Source of the DNA: Chondromyces crocatus
GTDB taxonomy: Bacteria > Myxococcota_A > Polyangia > Polyangiales > Polyangiaceae
Direction: 5' to 3'
DNA length: 64,000 bases
NCBI RefSeq assembly: GCF_001189295.1
Contig: NZ_CP012159.1
Coordinates: forward strand, 5,100,525-5,164,524
Below, piece after piece: positions 37,243 to 45,921 of the stretch. The position numbers and the translations under genes were made by a program. Numbering within the stretch: the stretch's first letter is position 1; every line of letters starts with the position of its first letter. The notes beneath the pieces are model-generated. The model was not told where the DNA came from, searched no databases, and was given only the letters and a program-made list of their open reading frames with translations.

Positions 37243-39510
37243 GTGATCGAAGACGTCTTCTTCGCATGGGAGGGAGCCCAGGGCCCCGACGGACCCTGGC
37301 GCCACCTGGATGTGCTCGAAGTCCGCGGGACGGAGGCCCTCTCCGCCCTCTACAAATTCGAGATCGAACTCGTACGCCACGAGAACGCACCCGACGTCGG
37401 CGTCGAAGACCTCGTCGGCGCCCGCGCCGCCTTGCGCATCGCCACCAAGGTCGAACCCGCGTACCGCCTCATCCACGGCGTCATCGCCTCCGCCGAGGAA
37501 CTCGGCGAGATCGACCACGGCACCCGCTACCGCGTCGAGCTGGTCCCTCCCCTCGTCCGCTCCACGATGATGAAGAAGAGCATCATCCACCTGGAGAAGA
37601 CCCTCAAAGAGATCCTCGAGAAGACCCTCACCCGCACCTCCTGGGGCGCAGGCCTCCTCCCCCGAGACGCCGAGGCCCCGGAAGGCCCCGACGACGACGG
37701 CGACTTCCGCACCTTCAAGCCAGCCCGCGCCGTCTTCTCCTGGCGCTGCCTCGACATGTCGCGCCTCGCCGACCCGAGCGCGCGCCCCTACTGCGTCCAG
37801 TACAACGAGAGCGACTTCGCCTTCGTCTCTCGCCTCCTCGAAGAAGAAGGCGTCGCGTACCACTTCGAGCACACCCGCGACGAGTGCATCCTCGTCCTCT
37901 CCGACTACGACGCCGGCCGCCGCCGCGTGAAGGGCCACCTCGGCCCTGGCATCCTCGGCCACGTCGTCGAGAACGTCCGCATCGGCAGCCGCTTGCGCCC
38001 TCGCTCCGCCTCCCTCGACGACTACGACTGGCGCAAACCCCAGCTCGACCTCCTCGCCCAGTCCCCCGCGGGCGTCACCGACTTCCAGACCCACGAGCAC
38101 CCGGGCCGCTACGAGACCTCCCGCGAGCTGGGCGAACGCCTCGCCGAGAAACGCGAACAGCGCCTCGACACCGAGCGCACCTGGGCCACGGCCGACGCCA
38201 GGAACCGCATGGTCCACGCCGGCACCCTCTTCACCCTCGACCACCCCAACAGCCGCTGGAGTGGCGACTACCTCGTCACCGAGGCCCGGTACACCCTCCG
38301 CCAGCGCGGCAGCTTCTCCTCCAGGGGCAGCCAGGGCGACGACGACATCTACCACGTCCACCTCACCGCCCTCCGCTGCGGCGCCCCGGGCAAGCCTGGC
38401 GAGTCGAACTACCGCCCCGCCCGCATCACCCCCCGCCCCCGCATCCAGGGCAGCCAGACCGCCGTCGTCACCGCCGATCCCTCCGCCGCCGAGGCCGAGA
38501 TCAACGTCGGCGGCCCTCAGGACATCGGCTGCATCCGCGTCCGCTTCCACTGGGACATCGACTCCGGCCGCCACGCCATCGAGCCAACCTCCTGCTGGAT
38601 CCGCGTCAGCCAGCTCTTCGCTGGCGCCAGCCACGGCGGCATCTGGAACCCCCGCGTCGGCGAAGAGGTCATCATCGACTTCCTCGACGGCGACCCCGAC
38701 CGCCCCCTCGTCACCGGCCGCGTCTACAACGGCGTCAACAAGCCCGCCGAGAGCCCCACCGCCCGCCCCACCTGGAGCGCGATCAAGAGCTACGTCAGCC
38801 CGCGCAACGACAACTACAACATGATCGCCTTCGAGGACCTGCAAGGCAAAGAGCAGATCGTCGTCCACGCCGCCCGGAACCTCGACGAGACCGTCCTCGC
38901 CACGCACAACACCGGCGTCGGCGGCGACCAGAACTACGGCGTCGGCGGCAACCAGAACATCTCCGTCGACCGGAACCGCGATGTAACCGTCCACGGCAGC
39001 GAGACCCACACGGTCGATGGCAATCGCGCGCTCATCGTCCACGGCGACCAGACCCACAACATCGACGGCTCGGAGAAGACCTGGATCGGCGTCGATCAGA
39101 GCGTGTTCGTGAGCGGGAAGCGCGGCGTTCTCGTCAACGGCGGTGACAACATGCTGAACGTCGCTGCTGGCAATAACCTCATGACGATCTCTGGCAGCCA
39201 CAAATCAAAGGCAGGTGACGATCACAAGTTCATCTCGCATGGCTTCAAGGTCGAAGCGGTGCTCACAGACCTGACGCAGGCCATGCTGACGGCCCAGTCG
39301 GGGAGCGCCAAGATCAGGATGACCGACGGGCTGATCGTGCTCGACAGCGGCGGCGGTGCGACGCTCGTGATGTCCGGAGACTCGGTTGCCATCAAGGCCT
39401 CCAAGATCTTCCTCGACGGCGGCGGTGCCATGGTGATGTGCCACGGCCAGATCGACCTGCTCGCCTCGCTGATCAACGGCAAGGCCGGCAACATCAAGCT
39501 GAACGGCTGA
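37243..39510 (+). CDS. vgrG: Type VI secretion spike protein VgrG
   Basis: 755 residues from GTG 37243, preceded by GAGGAG 6 bases upstream. The gp27-like base (about 1-380) has FEIELVRHEN, YNESDFAFVSRLLEEEGVAYHFEH. The gp5-like OB fold (about 430-520) has IRVRFHWDID, SCWIRVSQLFAG, NPRVGEEVIIDFLDGDPDRPLVTGRVYN. A repetitive beta-helix tail (about 540-755) has GVGGDQNYGVGGNQNISVD and HGSETHTVDGNRALIVHGDQ. VgrG caps the injected spike and carries effectors. No other T6SS structural gene is present, so this is a satellite vgrG module. Confidence 0.95.
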   Translation: MIEDVFFAWEGAQGPDGPWRHLDVLEVRGTEALSALYKFEIELVRHENAPDVGVEDLVGARAALRIATKVEPAYRLIHGVIASAEELGEIDHGTRYRVELVPPLVRSTMMKKSIIHLEKTLKEILEKTLTRTSWGAGLLPRDAEAPEGPDDDGDFRTFKPARAVFSWRCLDMSRLADPSARPYCVQYNESDFAFVSRLLEEEGVAYHFEHTRDECILVLSDYDAGRRRVKGHLGPGILGHVVENVRIGSRLRPRSASLDDYDWRKPQLDLLAQSPAGVTDFQTHEHPGRYETSRELGERLAEKREQRLDTERTWATADARNRMVHAGTLFTLDHPNSRWSGDYLVTEARYTLRQRGSFSSRGSQGDDDIYHVHLTALRCGAPGKPGESNYRPARITPRPRIQGSQTAVVTADPSAAEAEINVGGPQDIGCIRVRFHWDIDSGRHAIEPTSCWIRVSQLFAGASHGGIWNPRVGEEVIIDFLDGDPDRPLVTGRVYNGVNKPAESPTARPTWSAIKSYVSPRNDNYNMIAFEDLQGKEQIVVHAARNLDETVLATHNTGVGGDQNYGVGGNQNISVDRNRDVTVHGSETHTVDGNRALIVHGDQTHNIDGSEKTWIGVDQSVFVSGKRGVLVNGGDNMLNVAAGNNLMTISGSHKSKAGDDHKFISHGFKVEAVLTDLTQAMLTAQSGSAKIRMTDGLIVLDSGGGATLVMSGDSVAIKASKIFLDGGGAMVMCHGQIDLLASLINGKAGNIKLNG

Positions 39511-39514
39511 TCGC

Positions 39515-40531
39515 ATGCTCGTTCGCAACAAATCCGGCCGGCAGGTCAGCCTCGCCCGGACCGTGGTGAATGACGACCTCTCCGTCGCTGCACTGGTCGT
39601 CTCATCCCATTACCGCGCCCAGAATGGCGCGCTCGACCCCCTCCGGGAAGTGCCGGTGCCCACCCCTGCTGACCCACCTGACCGCAGAATGATTGCGCTC
39701 TGGAGGGGCGTGAGTGTGACGGCGGCAGGAGATGCGTATTGCCCTGTGACACCCCCGTTCGTGCGACCCGTCGCCCTCCGGGTGGGCCCCGAGATCCGGC
39801 GCCTCCTCGTCTTTGGAGACCGGCGATGGACCCGCGGGAACGACGGCGGCCTATCGGTGACGGCGCCGGCGAAGTTTGACCCGATGCCTTTGTCGTTCTC
39901 TCGTGCTTTCGGCGGAAGCCATGAACTGGGGCCTGGCCTGTTCCCTGGTACCGACCTCCCGATGCCTCGGCTCCAGGTGGCCTATCCCCTGAATCCCGCC
40001 GGGGTGGGCTTCTACGAGAGCGTTGCTTCAGCCGAAGACCAGCTCCTTCCGAACATCGAGCTACCCGACCAGCTCGTGCAGCGGGTCGATGATCGGCCCG
40101 AGCCAGCAGGCTTCTCCTCCTGTCCGGAGCTTCCGGCCCTGCGGCTGACGGAGGACACGATGTCCTCGCGCGATGGCCAACCCCCGAGGGGCCTTCAGCC
40201 ACTCTCCATCGAGCAGCGACTCTCTCTCAGCCTTCGCGCTCTCCACCACGCACCAGGTCGCCTCATCTTCGCGCGTGTCCCCGTGGGAACCGAGATGACA
40301 CTCGATGGGCTCGGTGCCGCGGCAAGCGCGATCCGGTTCGAGGTGCCACGCTCGCCGATCCGTGTCGGCATCCGGCGTGGGAGAGGAGACGAAGAGATCG
40401 CGCCCTCGTTGCGTAGCGTTCACATCGACGCCCGCTCCAGTGTCGTGTCGCTGGTCCACGCCCACACCTTCCACCATCATCCCGAGCGCGCCCCGGACTG
40501 GGTACGCGTCATCGCGCGGGGCAGCGTATGA
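39515..40531 (+). CDS. DUF2169-family protein (first), VgrG-associated
   Basis: 338 residues. DUF2169 features: LLVFGDRRW, DPMPLSFSRAFGG, PLNPAGVGFYE, and the N-terminal basic start MLVRNKSGRQVSLARTVV. DUF2169 proteins accompany VgrG and are thought to act as adaptors or chaperones for effector loading. It starts 4 bp after vgrG and overlaps the next gene by 4 bases. Confidence 0.85.
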   Translation: MLVRNKSGRQVSLARTVVNDDLSVAALVVSSHYRAQNGALDPLREVPVPTPADPPDRRMIALWRGVSVTAAGDAYCPVTPPFVRPVALRVGPEIRRLLVFGDRRWTRGNDGGLSVTAPAKFDPMPLSFSRAFGGSHELGPGLFPGTDLPMPRLQVAYPLNPAGVGFYESVASAEDQLLPNIELPDQLVQRVDDRPEPAGFSSCPELPALRLTEDTMSSRDGQPPRGLQPLSIEQRLSLSLRALHHAPGRLIFARVPVGTEMTLDGLGAAASAIRFEVPRSPIRVGIRRGRGDEEIAPSLRSVHIDARSSVVSLVHAHTFHHHPERAPDWVRVIARGSV

Positions 40532-41217
40532 GCGCCAATTTTTACAACAACTGGGGGATGGTCACGGGGGTCGACGTCCACTTCTTCATCATCCCAGCCA
40601 AACCCCCCATCCTGCCCTGGCCGCTCGTGTTCGGTGCGCCTTTCGAGTGGGTTCCATCGTTCCACAGCAAGCGGACCGAGAGCATCACGTCGATGGATGC
40701 CTTGATGATCCAGGGCGGCTTTGACCTGTACCTCGTCATCCATGTCCCGCTCGGGCCGCCCCCAGGCGCCATTGCCCCTGTGGCCACCATGGCCAAGATA
40801 CTGGCCCTGTCCGGCTCCAAAGCGCAGCTGGCAGTCCAGTCGGTCACGGGCGAGGGAGGCAAGCTCGCCTGCTGCATCGTCGGGATGTTGAGCAAGAACG
40901 TCGAATGCAATGACCCGATCGATATGCTGACGGGGAATGTGCTCCAGCTCAACACCGTGCAGACTCAGCCCACCGCGGGCGACTATGCGAGCGCTCTGGC
41001 CAGTTATGCGGTCGACGCTGCGCTTGGTTGGGGGATCGGCAAGGGAATCGAGAGGGGACTCTCGAAATTCAAGGTCCAGGATGCAGTGGTCGAGTGGTTC
41101 ACGGATGTGATCATCAAGCACGTCTGGCGACGCACGCCCGACGTTGTGGGGGAACGCGTCGATCTTCCGAGCTGGGTCGGTGACAAGGTTCAGAAGTGGA
41201 TAGACGGAGAGAAATGA
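40528..41217 (+). CDS. Uncharacterised protein of the VgrG module (candidate cargo or PAAR-like tip)
   Basis: 229 residues. The N-terminus (VDVHFFIIPAKPPILPWPL) and the LACCIVGMLSKNVECNDPID segment followed by LTGNVLQLNTVQT resemble the PAAR-like or Rhs-N-terminal regions of secreted proteins, but no full PAAR repeat is evident. A Gly-rich hydrophobic stretch (YAVDAALGWGIGKGIERG, about 154-171) and a Trp-rich amphipathic tail (about 185-229) follow. Coupled by ATGA overlaps to a DUF2169 gene on each side. I infer an injected tip or effector; no toxin fold or immunity gene was identified. Confidence 0.65.
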   Translation: MSANFYNNWGMVTGVDVHFFIIPAKPPILPWPLVFGAPFEWVPSFHSKRTESITSMDALMIQGGFDLYLVIHVPLGPPPGAIAPVATMAKILALSGSKAQLAVQSVTGEGGKLACCIVGMLSKNVECNDPIDMLTGNVLQLNTVQTQPTAGDYASALASYAVDAALGWGIGKGIERGLSKFKVQDAVVEWFTDVIIKHVWRRTPDVVGERVDLPSWVGDKVQKWIDGEK

Positions 41218-42401
41218 CCACGTCGTCCACCTCGTCGGCCCCGAGCCCGCACCTGTTCTCTTACCGGCTCCCTGGCGGGCCGTACCAGATCGGCCTCGTC
41301 GCCAAGCGCGCCTACCGCATCCCCCAGCGCGGCGCCGCCGAGCCCCTCGCCGACGTTCCCATCGTGTGGACCGAGCCCGACTGGATCGAGTCCCACGCCG
41401 TCCCTGGCACCCGCAGGTTCCTCCACGACAGCGACAAGTTCGCCACCGCCAAGCCTGCCACCGACGTCCTCCTCCTCGGCACCGCCCACTCCCGCCGGGG
41501 CAACGTCCGCGCCCTCGACACCGCCATCGAGGTCGGCCCCGTGCGCAAGACGGTCCATGTCGAAGGCGACCGCACCATCGAGCGCGCCCCCGACGGCGGC
41601 CTCCGCTTCGGCCCAGCCGAAGGCTTCGAGACCCTCCCGCTCACCTGGGAGCGTGCCTATGGCGGCCGAGACCTCGACGAAGAGCAGCGCCGCTGGCCCA
41701 GGCCCCGCGGCAAGATCGACCCCCGCGTGCGCCCTGACCCCAACGAGCCCCCGCACGGCACGCTCACCTACCCCCGCAACTACGTCGGACGCGGCTACCG
41801 CCTCGGCCCGGACGCCGAAGCCCGCCTCGTCGGCACCCTCGCCCCCAACCTGGAGGACCCGGCGCACCCCCTCGACGCGCGCCGCCTCGCCATCCCCGAG
41901 CTGATGGACTGGATCGATGGCCCCATCCCGGCCTGCTACGCCCCCATCGACTACTTCACCTTCCCCCGCGCCATGTTCGTCCTGCGCCCCGACTTCAACC
42001 CCCCGCGCCGGAGGCCCTACGAGATCGACCTCGGCGCCCTGCGCACCGAGGACCTCGACGAACCCGCCTCCCCGCTGCCCACCGGCGACCCGCGCGCCTA
42101 CCTCTGCGCGCCCCCGGGCCTTGGATCCCACCGCCTCCTGGGCCACGAACCCGTCAAGCTCTGGAACCTCCACCGCGACCGCGACCTCGTCGCCTTCGAC
42201 CTCCCCGGAGACCGCCCCACCGTCGCGCTCACCCTCCCTGGCGTCGGCGTGAGGACCCTCGAACCCCACCTCGCCACCGTCCTCCTCGAACCCGACGAAG
42301 ACCGCCTCACCCTCACCTGGGGCGCCGCCCTCGACGTCGCCATGGTCTTCCCCGACGAAGCCCTCGCCGAGATCGGCGTCCACGTCCGCTTCCCCCGCTG
42401 A
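41214..42401 (+). CDS. DUF2169-family protein (second), VgrG-associated
   Basis: 395 residues from ATG 41214 (overlapping the previous stop as ATGA). It shares DUF2169 features with the first copy (ETLPLTWERAYGGRD, PYEIDLGALRTEDL), but is longer and has a VPIVWTEPDWI / HEPVKLWNLHRDRD / DRLTLTWGAALDVAM pattern. Two divergent DUF2169 genes around one small gene suggest one adaptor per partner. Confidence 0.85.
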   Translation: MTTSSTSSAPSPHLFSYRLPGGPYQIGLVAKRAYRIPQRGAAEPLADVPIVWTEPDWIESHAVPGTRRFLHDSDKFATAKPATDVLLLGTAHSRRGNVRALDTAIEVGPVRKTVHVEGDRTIERAPDGGLRFGPAEGFETLPLTWERAYGGRDLDEEQRRWPRPRGKIDPRVRPDPNEPPHGTLTYPRNYVGRGYRLGPDAEARLVGTLAPNLEDPAHPLDARRLAIPELMDWIDGPIPACYAPIDYFTFPRAMFVLRPDFNPPRRRPYEIDLGALRTEDLDEPASPLPTGDPRAYLCAPPGLGSHRLLGHEPVKLWNLHRDRDLVAFDLPGDRPTVALTLPGVGVRTLEPHLATVLLEPDEDRLTLTWGAALDVAMVFPDEALAEIGVHVRFPR

Positions 42402-42479
42402 CCTCTCACCCGCGTCGCGACCGAAGCCCCCCTCCAGTCGCGTGCAGACCGCGCTTCCCCCGCTCGCGCAGGCGACCTC

Positions 42480-43934
42480 TCACCCCGGCCGCTTCTGGAG
42501 CAGCTCCCGGTAGCGCCCCGTCAGGTGACGCCACCGCTGCATCAGCGCTGGATCGCGCGCGAGCTGCTCTTGCCAGCGCCGGTCCACCGCCCGCCAGATC
42601 GCCACGCTCGCCACCTTGTAGCGACCCAGCGCCTGCTCCCCGTTCGCTCCCCCGAGCGACCACTCCGCGCACAGCGCCGCGTACTCCTCCAGCGACAGCG
42701 ACGGCAGCTCCTGCGGTAGTGGCGGCGCCTCCGCGGGCGCCCCCGACGCGGACCCCGCCTGCGCCCCGGCGAAGGGCAGGGGAGCGCCCGTCTTGATCAT
42801 CCCCTCGGGCAACGCCGTCGTCTCCCCCAGCGCCCGGTTCACCGCGTGTGGAGCGGGCGACGACGTCGCCGGCGTCGTCCCACGCGACGCCTCCGCGGCA
42901 GCGGCAGCCGACGGCGCAATCCCCGCCGGACGCTCCGTGAACGGCAGCGGCTTCCCGCGCGGAATGGGCAGCGCATCCGCCGTCACCGCGCCTGGATGCG
43001 GCCCGACGCCAGCTCCACCAGGCCCTCCTTTCGCGCCCACCAGCGCTGGCGGCACAGGGGTGATCCCGGGCGGCAACGCCATGATGCCCGGCTTCTTCTC
43101 CCCCTCGGGCCCTCCCGACGACGCCCCCGCCGACGACGCCCCCGCCGACGAGAGCCCCGCGCTGCCACCCGACGGCGCCCCTGCCGCTGCCGACGCGGAC
43201 GTCGCCCCTTGCGACGCCCCGCCAGCGGGCCCGCCCTCCTTGAGGTACGACGGCACGAACACCTGCCGCGCCGCCCCCTCGCCCGCGGTGACCGGCGCCT
43301 TCCCCAGCACCGGAGGCGGCACGAGCCTCGCGGCCGCGATCGCTGCATCGTCCACCGGCCGCAGATCCGGGAACGTGTCGGCCGTCGCCGGATCGTGCAG
43401 ACCCAGCAACCCCGACGCTTCCCGCGCCCCCTTCGCATCACCCCCCGCACCCGACCCCAGCGCCGCGCCGCGCGCGACCGATGCCGCCGACGCCGCCGAC
43501 GCTGAAGCCCCCAGCGCCGCCCCTCGTGCCGTCGACGCCGCCGACGCCGTGAGCCCCTTCGGCGCCGCCTCCTCGCCCCCGGTGGCACCAGGCAGCGGAG
43601 CGAAGTCCGGATCCTCCTCCGCCCCTGGCAACGACACCCCGGCGCGGCGTCGCAGCTCGTCGGCACAGCGCGCCCCGTACGTCGCGGCGAGCTGCGCGTC
43701 CCCCGCCGAGATCCGGTCGATCATCGCCTGCGTCCAGTGCGCATCGGCTTCCGCCCAGTCGCTCGCGCTCACCTCGGCGCGCGACAGGATCTCCGCCCGC
43801 GTCTCCGGATCGCGTTGCAGCCGCTGCGCCGACAGCTCCACCCATCGCTCGAAATCGAGCGGCGGCTCATCGACGTCATCGAACAGCGGATCCCGCTCCG
43901 TCCCTTCGCCCATCACGTCCGTTCCCTCGCCCAT
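42480..43934 (-). CDS. Low-complexity protein with similar N- and C-terminal helical modules
   Basis: 484 residues (Met 8 is an alternative start), family not recognised. The N-terminal module (about 15-95, FERWVELSAQRLQRDPETRAE) and C-terminal module (about 415-484, LEEYAALCAEWSLGGANGEQALGRYKVASVAIWRAVDRRW) both look like helical repeats of the same type: an acidic LxLEEY/FERW entry, then Trp and Asp/Glu-rich helices. About 300 residues of Ala/Gly/Pro/Ser linker lie between. It is convergent with the VgrG module; an accessory role is only suggested by position. Confidence 0.6.
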   Translation of the reverse strand: MGEGTDVMGEGTERDPLFDDVDEPPLDFERWVELSAQRLQRDPETRAEILSRAEVSASDWAEADAHWTQAMIDRISAGDAQLAATYGARCADELRRRAGVSLPGAEEDPDFAPLPGATGGEEAAPKGLTASAASTARGAALGASASAASAASVARGAALGSGAGGDAKGAREASGLLGLHDPATADTFPDLRPVDDAAIAAARLVPPPVLGKAPVTAGEGAARQVFVPSYLKEGGPAGGASQGATSASAAAGAPSGGSAGLSSAGASSAGASSGGPEGEKKPGIMALPPGITPVPPALVGAKGGPGGAGVGPHPGAVTADALPIPRGKPLPFTERPAGIAPSAAAAAEASRGTTPATSSPAPHAVNRALGETTALPEGMIKTGAPLPFAGAQAGSASGAPAEAPPLPQELPSLSLEEYAALCAEWSLGGANGEQALGRYKVASVAIWRAVDRRWQEQLARDPALMQRWRHLTGRYRELLQKRPG

Positions 43935-44085
43935 CGCGCCCAGCGTAACGGTGACCTCTCACGGCGTGAAGCGGGCGCGCGCGCGAAACTGGACCCCTCG
44001 GGATCTCCATTCTGGAGCCCCTCACCCGACCCGCGCCGCGCTACCGTCGCCTGACGATCGCAGCCTCGCCTCCGCAGCGATCCAC

Positions 44086-44178
44086 AGCGCAACGCCGTTC
44101 GCGAGCACAGCACGGTCCGTGAGCGCGACGCCGTTCGTCGGGCGCGACGCCGTTCGTCGAGCGCAACGCTGTCCGTAG
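44086..44178. repeat. Degenerate 18-19-bp tandem repeat
   Basis: About five imperfect copies of an 18-19-bp unit (AGCGCGACGCCGTTCGTCG and variants) immediately upstream of the acetyltransferase gene, in the gap between divergent genes. Function unknown; it may affect expression of the downstream gene. Confidence 0.7.
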
Positions 44179-44218
44179 AACGGAGCGACCTCTCCACACC
44201 GCCCGAGGAAGCCCACCG

Positions 44219-44929
44219 ATGTCCACCCACCTCAACGATCTCGGCCAACCCATCGGCTCCCCCTTGCCTGACTGGACCCCGCGCCCGCCGCCTGCGCGCG
44301 TGACCCTCGAAGGTCGGACCTGCCGTCTGGAACCGCTGGACCCCCAGCGCCATGCCGACGACCTCTTCGCCGCCTACCGCGCAGCCCCCGACGGCCGCGA
44401 CTGGACCTACCTGACCGTGGGCCCCTTCGACACCCTCGACGACTACCGACGCCACGCCGAGCGCGCCGCGAACAGCGCCGACCCCTTGCATTCCGCCGTG
44501 ATCGACCGCGCCTCGGGCCGCGCCGTCGGCACCTTGTCCCTCATGCGCCACGACCCGGCGAATGGCGTCATCGAGGTCGGCAACGTGACCTTCTCCCCCC
44601 TCTTGAAGCGAACCCCCCTCTCGACCGAGGCCCACTTCCTGCTCATGACCTACGTCTTCGAGACGCTCGGCTACCGCCGCTACGAGTGGAAGTGCGACAA
44701 CCTCAACGCCCCCTCCCGCAAGGCCGCCGAGCGCCTCGGCTTCACCTTCGAGGGCATCTTCCGCCAAGCCGTCGTCACCAAGGGCCGCAACCGCGACACC
44801 GCCTGGTACGCCCTCCTCGACGCGGACTGGCCGCCCCTTCAGCGCGCCTTCCAGGCGTGGCTCGCCCCCGAGAACTTCGACGCGCAAGGCCAGCAGCGGC
44901 GTTCCCTGTCCGAACTCCGCTCCCGCTGA
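44219..44929 (+). CDS. GNAT-family N-acetyltransferase (RimJ/RimL type)
   Basis: 236 residues. The GNAT core (about 28-200) has an N-terminal substrate part (LEGRTCRLEPLDPQRHADDLF), a beta-4/acetyl-CoA region (IEVGNVTFSPLLKRTPLSTEAH) and YRRYEWKCDNLNAPSRKAAERLGFTFEG, the classic RimJ/RimL C-terminal signature. It acetylates an unknown amine, such as a protein N-terminus or small molecule. ATG 44219 follows GAGGAAG. The repeat-filled gap lies downstream. Confidence 0.9.
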   Translation: MSTHLNDLGQPIGSPLPDWTPRPPPARVTLEGRTCRLEPLDPQRHADDLFAAYRAAPDGRDWTYLTVGPFDTLDDYRRHAERAANSADPLHSAVIDRASGRAVGTLSLMRHDPANGVIEVGNVTFSPLLKRTPLSTEAHFLLMTYVFETLGYRRYEWKCDNLNAPSRKAAERLGFTFEGIFRQAVVTKGRNRDTAWYALLDADWPPLQRAFQAWLAPENFDAQGQQRRSLSELRSR

Positions 44930-45440
44930 CCCGCTGACCGCTGCGCCTCCAGGCCATCTGAGGGCGTTTGCGCCGCGTCGTGTTTCCGGACGCGCCGCGC
45001 TGCCTCGATGCGACGCGCCGCCGAGCCTTGGCGTCGTACGAGCCTGCGCGTCGTCAGTGGTACGAGCCTGCGCGTCGTCAGTGACTGGCGGCGATGAACT
45101 TCGACCCGGATGCCGGGGGACCGTGGATCGCGGACGATCGTAGTTAACGTTCGGCGGAGATAACGCGCGTTGTGCAGCGAGACGCTGTGTCTGGCAGACA
45201 CATCGGCAGGCAGACCTACCCGCCGGCCATTGCACCCGCTGGCAGACGCACCCTCGGAGAGCGCACCTGGCAGGCGCAGTGGATGGCAACCGTCCCCGCT
45301 TGCAGCCGTACCTGCTGGCAGAGGCAGTGGACGAAGTGCGCCCCGTTGTCGCCCTGGGAATCATGCCCATGGAGCTCGCGGAGCCGGAAGAGTGAGGGAG
45401 CCGTCCGCGGGACCGTGATGCAGGGATGAAGCTGCCTGAC
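44930..45440. other. Gene-free repeat-rich gap
   Basis: No convincing gene. It contains a perfect 24-bp tandem pair (45037-45084) and, at about 45186-45325, several short degenerate (C)TGGCAG(A/G)(C/G) motifs. It leads into the 42-43-bp array that begins at 45441. Confidence 0.6.
45037..45084. repeat. 24-bp tandem duplication
   Basis: Two adjacent copies, 45037-45060 and 45061-45084, of a unit starting TACGAGCCTGCGCGTCGTC, identical except for the last base. Confidence 0.9.
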
Positions 45441-45780
45441 GGAGCTGACCCGGCGGAGATAAAAACTCAGAGACCCCCCTCAGTGAGCTGACCCCTCGGA
45501 GTTAAAAATTCAGAGAACTCCTGATGGGAGTACACCCTCGTGAGCTAAAAACTCAGAAAAATCCTGAGTGAGCTGACCCCTCGGAGTTAAAAATTCAGAG
45601 AACTCCTGATGGGCATACACCCTCGTGAGCTAAAAACTCAGAAAACTCCTGAGTGATTCCGTAAGGGGGAGTTAAAAATTCAGAGAACTCCTGAATGAGC
45701 TGACCCCGAAGAGATAAAAATTCACGCAGCACCTGATGTGGATACAGGGCGTTGCTTGGTCGATTCAGGGAGTCCCTGAA
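45441..45780. repeat. Iteron-like array: eight palindromic sites spaced 42-43 bp with phased A-tracts
   Basis: Eight units with a common layout: GAG(C/T)TGACCCC or GTACACCCTCG, then GAG(A/C/T)TAAAAA, then a 17-bp inverted repeat (TTCAG-AGAACTC-CTGAT/A or CTCAG-AAAACTC-CTGAG). Site centres are near 45474, 45517, 45560, 45602, 45645, 45687, 45729 and 45772, spacing 42-43 bp, about four helical turns. Where the left arm is CTCAG the right is CTGAG; where it is TTCAG one right arm is CTGAA, so the arms co-vary. The last site (45764-45780) is a perfect palindrome with 8-bp arms. The units are far more A+T-rich than the flanks. Not coding (many stops). Confidence 0.9.
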
Positions 45781-45843
45781 GGAACACCTCCTCGCCTGAC
45801 CGCCGGGACGTAACGCTCACCAGGGAGCGTCGGTCAGCGTCTC

Positions 45844-45921
45844 CGGCATCAGCCGACCATCTCCGCGTCAGTCGGCGTCAGTCGGCATCAGCCGACCGTC
45901 TCGGCGTCAGCTGGCGTCTTC
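45844..45921. repeat. 39-bp direct repeat overlapping a 3' end
   Basis: Two imperfect 39-bp copies beginning CGGCATCAGCCGACC (45844 and 45883). The second runs across the stop codon (45907-45909) of the minus-strand beta-repeat gene. The copies contain the palindrome CGGC-ATCA-GCCG. Confidence 0.75.

Noticed and set aside
37189-39201. 670-codon open frame antisense to vgrG
   Set aside because: Asp/Gly/Val-rich shadow without motifs; vgrG on the other strand is unmistakable.
45170-45429. Two overlapping small plus-strand ORFs in the repeat-rich gap
   Set aside because: They consist of short repeated GGCAG motifs in several frames, with no ribosome site or protein-like pattern.
45441-45780. 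CRISPR array
   Set aside because: The whole 42-43-bp unit is conserved, with no unique spacers and no cas genes nearby.
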